Source of the DNA: Anaerolinea thermophila UNI-1
GTDB lineage: Bacteria; Chloroflexota; Anaerolineae; Anaerolineales; Anaerolineaceae
Length of the DNA stretch: 64,000 nucleotides
Direction of reading: 5' to 3'
Assembly: GCF_000199675.1 (NCBI RefSeq)
Contig: NC_014960.1
Location: forward strand, 3,286,001-3,350,000
Shown: positions 44,091-51,774 of the stretch, one piece after another
How the letters are laid out: every line of letters begins with the position of its first letter
Numbering within the stretch: the first letter of the stretch is position 1
Program-made: the position numbers and the translations under genes
Notes under the pieces: model-generated
Told to the model about the DNA's origin: nothing
Database searches by the model: none
The model's input: only the letters and a program-made list of their open reading frames with translations

Positions 44091-44899
44091 ACCAAGGGGG
44101 GAGTGGCTAAAATACTGGGGGAATGAACTCCATGACATGAGCAGGATATGCTGGATAACGTTGTCTATATAATTGGCGAGAATTGAAGCAATACGCAAAT
44201 AAACGCAAGGCGCATTCTAAGGCAAACCGACAGCGTGAGAAACAGCGGGAGGAGCGTGCTAAACGAGCCAGGTAGTGACGTAGTTCCGCATTATCCCCTT
44301 CCACAGAGTAGGTTTCTCTCTTCCCTTCCGAGACTGCGTATCGCCCGCCATGGTACCATAGCCGGTTATAGGCGTCAAAGGCATCACTGAAGTATTGTTT
44401 TGCTTTGGGAGCCTCATCTACCATCTCTTGGATGGCGCTGTCTGTGCGTTCCCAGACCACTTTCCAGGCTAAATAACAGCGCGTGTGCCGATCTACAAGG
44501 GTGATGATGTAGATCCGGTTTTTTTATGCCCGATAAAGGTGAACAGTTCGTCCATTTCCACTTCCTTAACCTCTTCAGGCAGGGGCACTTCAGAAATTCG
44601 TGCGGCGTAGGCTTGGATCCACAACGACACGGTGCGGTGATGAACCCCCAAATGACGGGCGATCCGTCGCAAGTTCATCCCATCTACATACATCTGCAAG
44701 GCTTGCTTGCGCATCTCTTCCGGGTATCCGCGCGGTTTCGGTTCAGGTGTGTATTTGTGCCCACAGCGCATACACTTGTAGCGCTGAGCGCCTGACTCGG
44801 TTCTCCCGGCTTTATTCTGTCGTTCTGTTTGTTGGCATTTTGGACAGGTTGGCATATCTCTATTCTAATCCAGAATTTTATCCACTCCCCTACCAAGGG
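44091..44899 (-). mobile_element. IS1-family insertion sequence
   Basis: The element covers about 44098-44891 (~794 bp). Ends GGGGAGTGGCTAAAATACTGG and GGGGAGTGGATAAAATTCTGG are inverted repeats matching at 19 of 21 bases. The target duplication is ACCAAGG or ACCAAGGG (44091 and 44892); the G-run makes its end ambiguous. Confidence 0.92.
44107..44855 (-). CDS. IS1-family transposase made by programmed -1 frameshift
   Basis: The first frame (44855-44493) encodes the InsA-like part: zinc ribbon CPKCQQ...CMRCG and an HTH (MNLRRIARHLGVHHRTVSLWI). The second (44460-44107) encodes the InsB-like part. They overlap at a run of seven A on the minus strand (44525-44519); slipping back one base gives GHKKNRIYIITLVDRH and a ~249-residue fused protein. 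Catalytic Asp and Glu are in VDRH..., SDAFDAY and VEGDNAELRHYL. The fused protein is the expected length of IS1 transposase. Confidence 0.9.
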
Positions 44900-45520
44900 A
44901 GTGTACCCAGTTTGTATTACTTTTTCAAGATACAATAAGCGGTTGTCAAAGAGATGATATGTCCAAAGTTCAATATTTGCGCCCATCATTTGGACAGCAT
45001 ACAAATCATATTTTTTGTAATTTGGTGCAATACAAATCACACGAATTTCGGACCAATCTACATCAACTGAATTTCTTATTGCTTTTTGAACAGCTCTTTC
45101 AAAATCTCCTTTGTGGTCTTTTAGCCAAGCCAGATAATATAAACTTTGATTAATTAACTCAGAAGATTCAATTTTCTTATACTCAATGATTACAGGATTA
45201 TTGTCTTCTGATAATGCCAGAGTATCGATTCTACCTGAATGCTGTACACCTGTGGAAAATTCCGACTGTATTAATCGACAATTAAACACAGTTTCAAGAT
45301 TACGCTCTATAAGCGTCTGCAATTCCTTTTCAAACGCGAAATTGGTTTGGGATAGACCAGTTAATTTACGATCCTTTATTTCAAATAGTGGCATAAAACT
45401 TCTTAATTCCAGGTTTCAAAATAGTACAATGGCTTTTATCTTGTATCTCCCACCATATAGTCAAACAACAAAATATCAAACTTGGCAGAAATTAAAAAAA
45501 CACGCTCACAGCCACTCACC

Positions 45521-45907
45521 TTAATCGGTACTGTTATTGCGCAAATATTCCTGAATCTGGCTGGCGAAGCGCGCCACGTTGAGCGGCTTGGAGATGAAGC
45601 CGTCGCAACCGGCTTCCAGCGCGCGGCGGCGGTCGCCGGGCAGGGTATGGGCGGTCAGGGCAACAATGAGAATGTGAGCGGTTTCCGGTGATTCCTTCAA
45701 CTGCTTCGCCAGATGCCAGCCGTCCAGTTCGGGCAGGCTCATATCCAGCAGAACCAGATCGGGCTTGAGCGAGCGGGCTTTCTCCAGCCCATCCAATCCA
45801 TCCATTGCACTGATAATCTGAAATCCTGCCTGCTCCAGCAGGAAGCGCACCAGTTCCAGATTATCGGCGTTATCTTCAATCACCAGAATACGGTTTGGTT
45901 CAGACAT
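45521..45907 (-). CDS. Stand-alone response-regulator receiver protein
   Basis: 128 residues, one receiver domain and no output: acidic pocket Glu11/Asp12, phospho-acceptor Asp55 in LVLLDMSLPELDG, switch Thr85 in ALTAH, and Lys107 in ISKPLN. It resembles DivK-like single-domain regulators. No histidine kinase gene is adjacent. The -10 TATAGT ends 12 bases before the ATG, so the mRNA has almost no leader. Confidence 0.95.
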   Translation of the reverse strand: MSEPNRILVIEDNADNLELVRFLLEQAGFQIISAMDGLDGLEKARSLKPDLVLLDMSLPELDGWHLAKQLKESPETAHILIVALTAHTLPGDRRRALEAGCDGFISKPLNVARFASQIQEYLRNNSTD

Positions 45908-45918
45908 ACCTGTAAATA

Positions 45919-45947
45919 ACTATACTGGAAAACCTTGCAGGCGTCAA
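45919..45947 (-). promoter_or_regulatory. Promoter of the receiver-domain gene
   Basis: Minus-strand -35 TTGACG (45947-45942) and -10 TATAGT (45924-45919) with a 17-base spacer. Confidence 0.75.
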
Positions 45948-46108
45948 ACCATTCAGGCAGGGCAAAAGTATGTTATGCTTAATCTAACCTCAAAACGCAC
46001 TTACCGTCCCATTGCAGTCACCCGGCACCCCCTTAAGAAATCCTGCAAGGGGTAAAGCCATCCCCTGTTCAGCGAGATTATTTCTTTTCATAAGGTAGAT
46101 GAGCGCGC

Positions 46109-46954
46109 ATGCTGACCCCGGTTGAACCTCTGAATCTGGTCGAATTGTTGCCCCCGTTGAGCTCTGAACTGATTGCCCTTCTGCGCAGTGTACGGCGTCC
46201 GCAGTGGCTGGAGCAAACCGTTTGTACCGGCTGGGCAGTGCGCGATGTCACCGCGCACCTGCTGGATACTGCCCTGCGCGACCTCTCCATCAAGCGCGAC
46301 CGCATGGCGCCGCGCCTGCCCGATGCCCCCATCACCAACGCCGCCGAACTGGCGGCGCACGTCAACCGCCTGAATGCCGAGTGGGTGGTAGCGGCACGGC
46401 GCATCAGCCCCAATTTACTGGTGGACATGCTGGAACTGGTTGAGAAGCAGATGTACGCCTTCTACAAATCCCTGCCGCCCGAAGGCGCGGCGGTGCTCTC
46501 CCTGCCCTGGAGCGGTGCCAGAAGCATCCCCGTGTGGCTGGATGTAGCCCGCATTTACGTGGAACGCTGGACGCACCAGCAACACATCCGCATGGCGCTG
46601 GGCGCGCCCCTGCTGGTGGAGCGCCGCTGGCTCTTTCCGGTGTTCGATACGCTGGTACGCGCCCTGCCAGATATCTATCAAATTGTGCGCGAGCCGCAGA
46701 ACACCACCCTCACCCTGCGCATCACCGGCGAGGCAGGCGGCGAGTGGTCGCTGGTGAAGCGCGCCAGCGGCTGGCGGCTGTACAGCGGCGCGGCGGATGC
46801 CCCGCAGGCACTCCTGGAAATCGAACAGGACATGGCATGGCGCCTGATGACCCGCGCCGTCAGCCCGCAGACCTGCCGCGCCTGCGCCGTCATCCATGGC
46901 GATCAGTCGCTCGGACTGCAACTGCTGATGATGTGCGCCACGCTTTACGGGTAA
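46109..46954 (+). CDS. MDMPI_N/DinB-like (TIGR03083-type) protein
   Basis: 281 residues. The N-terminus follows the maleylpyruvate-isomerase N-terminal fold, a four-helix DinB-like bundle: TVCTGWAVRDVTAHLLDTAL carries the W-x(2)-D/H segment with a metal-ligand-like His, and WLDVARIYVERWTHQQHIRMAL holds the second His region. A C-terminal small domain follows (LTLRITGEAGGEW). Many members are thiol-dependent transferases or uncharacterised. An AAGGTAG site is 11 bases before the ATG. It stands alone; substrate unknown. Confidence 0.78.
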   Translation: MLTPVEPLNLVELLPPLSSELIALLRSVRRPQWLEQTVCTGWAVRDVTAHLLDTALRDLSIKRDRMAPRLPDAPITNAAELAAHVNRLNAEWVVAARRISPNLLVDMLELVEKQMYAFYKSLPPEGAAVLSLPWSGARSIPVWLDVARIYVERWTHQQHIRMALGAPLLVERRWLFPVFDTLVRALPDIYQIVREPQNTTLTLRITGEAGGEWSLVKRASGWRLYSGAADAPQALLEIEQDMAWRLMTRAVSPQTCRACAVIHGDQSLGLQLLMMCATLYG

Positions 46955-47003
46955 AAAAAGCCGTTTTCCCCAAAAATAGTATGGATTTGTGATTTTCAAC
47001 AAG

Positions 47004-47032
47004 TTGGCATATCGTATAGTTTATGCTAAACT
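47004..47032 (+). promoter_or_regulatory. Promoter of the transglycosylase-like gene
   Basis: A -35 TTGGCA (47004-47009) and -10 TAAACT (47027-47032) with a 17-base spacer, 41 bases before the ATG at 47074, which follows AGAGGGGGG. Confidence 0.65.
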
Positions 47033-47073
47033 AGGTGTACATCCCATTCTTCAATCTATCCAGAGGGGGGTAG

Positions 47074-48435
47074 ATGCTGTCTATTCGGAAGTCAGCCCTG
47101 GTCATGCTCATCCTGACCCTGATAGGGAGCAGTTTGCTGGCATTGGGTTCGCACCAGCCTCAGACGGTACAGGCAGAGCCACTGCAACCGGCACTGGCAA
47201 CACCGCGTGTGCACATCACCGCCCTGGCACCCACGCCGGTATCTCTGCAGTCCGCCCCGCCTGCCCCGCAGGAAGTTGCCCAGAACCAGCCCGCCGCGGT
47301 GAAACCCCAATCTGAAGCCCAAACTGCCCCGCAGAGTCAGAACGTTCAACCGCAGGCGGCTCCGCCCGATGATGCCGCCGCCGTGCTTCTGCGTAACGCC
47401 GCCGTTCTGCAGGAAGTTGTCGCCCGCCGCGCCCAGGATCCTTCCACCGCCTTCATCTACAAGTTCATGCAGAATTATCAAACCCGCGGGGATGGCGGCG
47501 GGTGCGCCGCCGTGTGGGAAATGGTGCCCGATTACGCCAGTCTGCCCAACTGGTTGACTACCCCCTCGCGCCCAGAGCAACTCTACTCCAAGATTTCGCT
47601 GTACTTCCTCGCCGCCATGCTCATCAAGAACAAAGCCGTGGATGCCAGCGCCTGCGAAAATGGCGGGCTTTCCACCAAAAACGAGTGGGTTGCCAACAAC
47701 TGCGGGCTTTCGCTGGCTTACGCCGCGGTGGTGCAGTGGCAGAACCGCTTCAACGAAGTCATCCTCAATGTGGCGCAGGAAACCGGCGTCCCGGCGCAGT
47801 TAATCAAGAACATCTTCAGCCGCGAGAGCCAGTTCTGGCCCGGAATTTACTTCCTCATTCAGGAAGCCGGTCTGGGACAGTTGACCCCCGCCGGCGCCGA
47901 CACTCTCTTGCTGTGGAATCCTTTCTTCTACGAACAATTTTGCCCGCAGGTGCTTCTGCCGGAAGTCTGCCGCAAGGGCTACACCAACCTGACCTGGGAA
48001 GAGCAGGAACTTCTGCGCGGCGCGCTGATGCGCATGGTGGACGCTTCCTGCCCGCTCTGCCCCGGCGGCATTGACCCCTACCAGTCCGAGTTCAGCGTGC
48101 GCGTCTTTGCCGAGAATCTCATCGCCAACTGCAATCAGGTCGGGCAGATTATCTATAATGCCACCGGCAAGAAAGCCAACCGCACTTCCAGTTACGTGGA
48201 TTTGTGGCAGTTCACTCTGGTTAACTACCATGCCGGTCCGGGGTGTTTGAGCGCCGCCATCGAAACCACCGCCAAATCCAACATGCAGTTGACTTGGGAC
48301 CTGGTCTCGGCAAACCTGCCGCCGTCCTGCAAGAGCGCCAAACTGTATGTGGAAGAAATCATCTACATGCCCGCCGAAGCCGCTACCCCGCCGCCGCTTC
48401 CCACGGCAACGCCCACCCCCACCCCGGCGCCGTAA
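47074..48435 (+). CDS. Secreted lytic transglycosylase-like protein
   Basis: 453 residues: signal peptide (about 1-30, ending VQA), a Pro/Ala/Gln-rich linker to about 125, and a domain in which IKNIFSRESQFWPGIYFLIQEAGLGQLTPAGAD matches the SLT-type pattern: the catalytic Glu in SRES and the GLGQLTP segment. Several cysteines (for example in CPLCPGG and GGGCAAVW) suggest disulfides outside the cell. The C-terminus is a short PTATPTPTP tail. It probably cleaves peptidoglycan glycan strands. Followed by a strong terminator. Confidence 0.82.
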   Translation: MLSIRKSALVMLILTLIGSSLLALGSHQPQTVQAEPLQPALATPRVHITALAPTPVSLQSAPPAPQEVAQNQPAAVKPQSEAQTAPQSQNVQPQAAPPDDAAAVLLRNAAVLQEVVARRAQDPSTAFIYKFMQNYQTRGDGGGCAAVWEMVPDYASLPNWLTTPSRPEQLYSKISLYFLAAMLIKNKAVDASACENGGLSTKNEWVANNCGLSLAYAAVVQWQNRFNEVILNVAQETGVPAQLIKNIFSRESQFWPGIYFLIQEAGLGQLTPAGADTLLLWNPFFYEQFCPQVLLPEVCRKGYTNLTWEEQELLRGALMRMVDASCPLCPGGIDPYQSEFSVRVFAENLIANCNQVGQIIYNATGKKANRTSSYVDLWQFTLVNYHAGPGCLSAAIETTAKSNMQLTWDLVSANLPPSCKSAKLYVEEIIYMPAEAATPPPLPTATPTPTPAP

Positions 48436-48446
48436 AAGATGAATCT

Positions 48447-48478
48447 CTCCCGCATGAATCCCATGCGGGAGTTTTTTT
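48447..48478 (+). terminator. Terminator after the transglycosylase-like gene
   Basis: Perfect 10-bp stem CTCCCGCATG/CATGCGGGAG with a 5-base loop, then seven T. Confidence 0.93.
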
Positions 48479-48499
48479 GTGATGAGCCGTGCGCCCTGC

Positions 48500-48575
48500 C
48501 GCTGGCGAAGGCTGAGCCATGTCGAAGCCGCTGGCTGAGCCTGTCGAAGCCAGCGTACCCCTCGGCAGGCTTGGG
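48500..48575. repeat. Dispersed repeat family R1, best copy
   Basis: Contains GGCTGAGCCATGTCGAAGCC, GGCTGAGCCTGTCGAAGCC and CGTACCCCTCGGCAGGCTT in series. 48546-48563 is identical to 2601-2618. The element lies between the terminator and the end of rsmG. Confidence 0.65.
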
Positions 48576-48632
48576 GGACGTTATTTTCCTTCGCGTCCTT
48601 CAAGCCTTTGCAGGAATAGATTCTTCAGCCAA

Positions 48633-49361
48633 TCAGGGAATTTTTTTAACGTCCAGCGGACTTTTCGCCGGTACACCCACCCGCCGCGGATAGGCGGACG
48701 GGGTAACAGCCACCTTATCCACCACCACCAGGAAACGCTCTTCGACCACCCCGGGCAGTTCTACCGGAATCAGTTTGCGTACGTTGCCCCCCAGCAGGCG
48801 GATGACTCCTTCGGCGGTGTGCGTCTCAGAAGGACCGCTCTCGCCCTTCTGCGCCAGCATAATGCCCCCCACCCGCACCAGCGGCAGAAGGTACTCCGCC
48901 AGAATATTCATCTGCGCCACTGCGCGGGCAACCGCGCAGTCGTACTTCTCGCGGTACTGCGGGTTCTGCCCCAGTTCTTCGGCGCGGGCTTGCAGGGCTT
49001 CGACTCTGTCCAGCCCCAGTTTTTGCACCACGTGACGGCAAAAATCCACCTTTTTGCCCACCGAGTCCACCAGCGTCAGGCGCATGGAAGGGTAAAGGAT
49101 TTTGAGCGGAATGCCGGGGAAACCCGCCCCCGTGCCGATATCAATCAAACTGGCGGGGGGATTGTCGCGCCATGCCAGCGCGCAAGAGAAAGAATCCAGA
49201 AAATGCTTGACGCGGATGCCCGGCACATCGCGGATGGCAGTGAGGTTCATGCGCTCGTTCCACTCCAGCAGTTCCTGCTCGTAGATGCGCAGGGCTTCCA
49301 CCTGCCGCGCAGAGAGCGTCAGGTCAAACAGGGATGCCGCGTAGCGTACCAGGTCTTCCAT
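48633..49361 (-). CDS. rsmG: 16S rRNA (guanine527-N7)-methyltransferase RsmG
   Basis: 242 residues from the ATG at 49361. SAM-binding motif LIDIGTGAGFPGIPLKI with VDSVGKKVDFCRHVV, and a late ARAVAQMNILAEY segment typical of RsmG/GidB. It methylates G527 of 16S rRNA. TATAAT lies 13 bases before this ATG, leaving a leader of only a few bases; the upstream GTG at 49373 would be in or before the start of transcription. A C-terminal tail past residue 220 is variable. Confidence 0.94.
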   Translation of the reverse strand: MEDLVRYAASLFDLTLSARQVEALRIYEQELLEWNERMNLTAIRDVPGIRVKHFLDSFSCALAWRDNPPASLIDIGTGAGFPGIPLKILYPSMRLTLVDSVGKKVDFCRHVVQKLGLDRVEALQARAEELGQNPQYREKYDCAVARAVAQMNILAEYLLPLVRVGGIMLAQKGESGPSETHTAEGVIRLLGGNVRKLIPVELPGVVEERFLVVVDKVAVTPSAYPRRVGVPAKSPLDVKKIP

Positions 49362-49403
49362 AAAAGCAGGCACATTATACCCTAACAGAGAAACTCCGGG
49401 GCA

Positions 49404-50519
49404 TTACTTCTCCGGCGCATCCGCCAGCCAGAGCGCGCCCAGCGTCAGCACGGGCATGCCCACCGCCTGCACCTTCCACCACTCCGCCAGCGGCTGGATG
49501 AACAGCGCCGTCCAACCCAGAATCCAGATGAGCCACACCGCCGCCCGCCCGCCGCGGCGGTACGCCAGCAGAAGCGGCAGGGTCAGCAGGGTGAGCCCCC
49601 ACAAGAGGGTTTGGGGAAACACCAGCATCCCCGCGGGGATGCCCGCCCCCAGCAAGCCCCACAGGGATTGACGACCGCGCCACACCATTCCCAGCGCAAA
49701 AGCCAGCACCCCCAGCGCCATTGCAGGGTGCATGCGCCACAACTCGGCGGGCGCCCACACCACGCGGGCATAGCCGGCGTAGGCGCTCAGCCCGTTCAGC
49801 CAGCCGGGAATCCACCAGCCCGCCAGCGCTACGCTGACCAGAAAAAGCCCCAGACTGCCCCCCGCCAGGCCCCAGAGGAAGCGCCAGCGTCTTTCTCGCA
49901 CCGCCAGCCAGAGGAACGCCAGCGCAGGAAGCGCAATCAGTTCCGGTTTGACCACCCCAAGAGCCAGCACAGCCCCCGCCAGAGCATCGCGGCGGCGGAG
50001 GAAAAGCGCCGCCGCCCCGGCAAGGATGATGCACAACAACGCGGTGATTTGCCCTTGAAAGAGCATCAGCAGGGGGTAGTTCCACACCGCCAGCGCCAGC
50101 AAAAGCCCCGGCGGCAGGCGGTGAGAAACCGAAGCCCGCAATGCCCAGAACGCCCCCGCCAGCATGAGCAGGGAAAGCCCCTGCCAGAGCGCCGTGGCGA
50201 TTTCCACATCGGGAATCAGCCCGAAGGGGAGCAACAGCACCGCCAACTGCGCCGGGTAGGCAAACCCCTGCTGATCGCGCCCGGCAGGAATGGGCGCGCC
50301 GTAGAGTTGAATCTGCATGGCGCGGGTGGCTTCTGCCGAGTACAGGTCGCGCTCGCCCGCCAGCACGCGGCGCACCCCCGCCCAGCGGGGGTAAAAATCG
50401 CGGTGGTCGGCACCGTGCACCCAGGCATGGTAAGCAAAATATGCCGTTGCCAGCCACAAAATCAGCGCCCCGAGCAGGATAAGACCACGAGGCAAACGCA
50501 GGGAGGGGGAAGAAGGCAT
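49404..50519 (-). CDS. GT87-family (DUF2029) membrane glycosyltransferase
   Basis: 371 residues with about ten transmembrane helices. The first loop holds HGADHRDFYPRWAGVRRVLAGERDLYS, with the Asp of the GT-C catalytic loop, and FAYPAQLAVLLLPFGL follows, as in polyprenyl-phosphate-mannose or arabinofuranose transferases of GT87. The donor and acceptor are not predictable. The large antisense-frame protein at 49375-50457 is its shadow. Start supported by the signal-like first helix; no neighbours in an operon. Confidence 0.85.
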   Translation of the reverse strand: MPSSPSLRLPRGLILLGALILWLATAYFAYHAWVHGADHRDFYPRWAGVRRVLAGERDLYSAEATRAMQIQLYGAPIPAGRDQQGFAYPAQLAVLLLPFGLIPDVEIATALWQGLSLLMLAGAFWALRASVSHRLPPGLLLALAVWNYPLLMLFQGQITALLCIILAGAAALFLRRRDALAGAVLALGVVKPELIALPALAFLWLAVRERRWRFLWGLAGGSLGLFLVSVALAGWWIPGWLNGLSAYAGYARVVWAPAELWRMHPAMALGVLAFALGMVWRGRQSLWGLLGAGIPAGMLVFPQTLLWGLTLLTLPLLLAYRRGGRAAVWLIWILGWTALFIQPLAEWWKVQAVGMPVLTLGALWLADAPEK

Positions 50520-50702
50520 GAAAAAGAATCTCCGCTGAGAGCGATTATACCGGCATTTGCGCCGGTAAGGACTTCGTCAGGTTGGTGGATTTGCGGCAAA
50601 CTGGCGGCTATAGGGTGGTAATTCCTGCGTATGTGAGAACTTTTTCCTTTAAACCCGCGACAAACCGGAGTACGATTCAACTGCCTTTGAGGGAGGTGAG
50701 TC

Positions 50703-51692
50703 ATGTCGGAGCGGTCTTTTTCCATTCGTTTTTGGGGGGTGCGCGGGAGTTATCCGGTCCCCGGAGCCTCTACCGTGCGTTATGGGGGCAATACCCCCTG
50801 TGTGGAAGTACAGGTCAACGGCTACACCATCATTCTGGACGCCGGGACGGGCATCATCCCACTGGGACGGGAACTGATGCGCCGCGCCCGTGCCAGCGGC
50901 AAAACTGTGGAAGCCGTTTTGCTCTTCTCTCACCTGCACCATGACCATACCCAGGGTTTTCCCTTCTTTGCTCCGGCTTTTGTGCCCAGCACGCGCCTGC
51001 ACGTCTTTGGACCGGACTTTCTGGCTTCCAGCCCCAAGGTGACCCTGGACACGGTGATGAACCCGCCTTACTTCCCCATCCGCCTGGCGGAACTGAACGC
51101 CTGGCTGGGCTTTGCCACCCTGCGCGAAACCGATGTAATTCTTGTGGGTGAATCGGTGGGCGGAGTGGCGCTCTTCAGTGCAGGCGATACCATCCCTGCC
51201 GCCGACCCCAACCTGGTGCTGATTCGCATCCTGCGCTCGTATGCCCACCCGCAGGGCGTCCTGCACTACCGCATTGACTGGCGCAACCACGCCATGGTCT
51301 ATGCCACCGACACTGAAGGCTACGTCAACGGCGACCGCCGCCTGGCGAACTTTGCCCACGGTGTGGATTTGCTCATCCACGATGCCCAGTACACCGATGA
51401 ACACTACCTGGGTCTGGTGCCGGGCTTGCCCAACACCCAGGGCTTTGGACATTCCACCATCAGCATCGCCGTACAGGCGGCGCAGGCATCTGAGGCAAAG
51501 CGCCTGGTGCTTTTCCACCACGCCCCCGAGTACAGTGACGATCAACTGGACTTCATCCAGGAACAGGTGGAGCGCATCCAGCCTGGAACATTGGTGGCGC
51601 AGGAAGGCATGACCCTGACGCTGTACGACGAAGCCGAACCGCTTCCCCCGCAGGAACGCCCGGTGCCGGTCAATCTCCAGCGCAAGGGGTAA
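50703..51692 (+). CDS. Metallo-beta-lactamase-fold hydrolase, phosphodiesterase-like
   Basis: 329 residues. It begins FSIRFWGVRGSYPVPGASTVRYGGNTPCVEV, typical of a subfamily of MBL-fold proteins related to cyclic-nucleotide phosphodiesterases and tRNase Z. The metal motif is FSHLHHDHTQG (HxHxDH near residue 77), with later ligands in LLIHDAQYTD and GHSTISIAVQAA...FHHAPE. GGGAGG precedes the ATG. The next gene, a cyclic-nucleotide-binding membrane protein, starts 82 bases later on the same strand. Substrate is inferred, not shown. Confidence 0.85.
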   Translation: MSERSFSIRFWGVRGSYPVPGASTVRYGGNTPCVEVQVNGYTIILDAGTGIIPLGRELMRRARASGKTVEAVLLFSHLHHDHTQGFPFFAPAFVPSTRLHVFGPDFLASSPKVTLDTVMNPPYFPIRLAELNAWLGFATLRETDVILVGESVGGVALFSAGDTIPAADPNLVLIRILRSYAHPQGVLHYRIDWRNHAMVYATDTEGYVNGDRRLANFAHGVDLLIHDAQYTDEHYLGLVPGLPNTQGFGHSTISIAVQAAQASEAKRLVLFHHAPEYSDDQLDFIQEQVERIQPGTLVAQEGMTLTLYDEAEPLPPQERPVPVNLQRKG

Positions 51693-51774
51693 GAAACGCC
51701 GATACAGGACGGGCTTCTTTAATTCGGGAAAGAGCGCGCGCCATCGGGCGCGCGTTTTGATTTATACTTGAAGT

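Larger units (their letters stand above)
43646..45394 (-). pseudogene. NucS-like/DUF5655 protein gene split by an IS1-family element
   Basis: The 5' part begins at 45394: MPLFEIKDRKL, then a nuclease-like region with SGRIDTLALSEDNNPVIIEYKK (D...E.K motif of the PD-(D/E)xK fold as in NucS/DUF91 proteins). The 3' part (44090-43646) is a DUF5655 domain with NYIAYKTSQNIVCMELQ and a VKSMEDFEVAKPYI helix. Removing the IS and one target copy restores 315 residues in frame (junction TPLVSEERQ). The gene is markedly AT-rich compared with its neighbours, a sign of transfer. The stop lies 14 bases after the bidirectional terminator on the minus strand. Confidence 0.9.

Noticed and set aside
44107..44460. 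Independent short gene
   Set aside because: It is the frameshifted second half of the IS1-type transposase.
49375..50457. 360-residue frame in the GT87 region
   Set aside because: Out-of-frame shadow of the membrane glycosyltransferase, Gly/Ala/Arg-rich with no hydrophobic helices.
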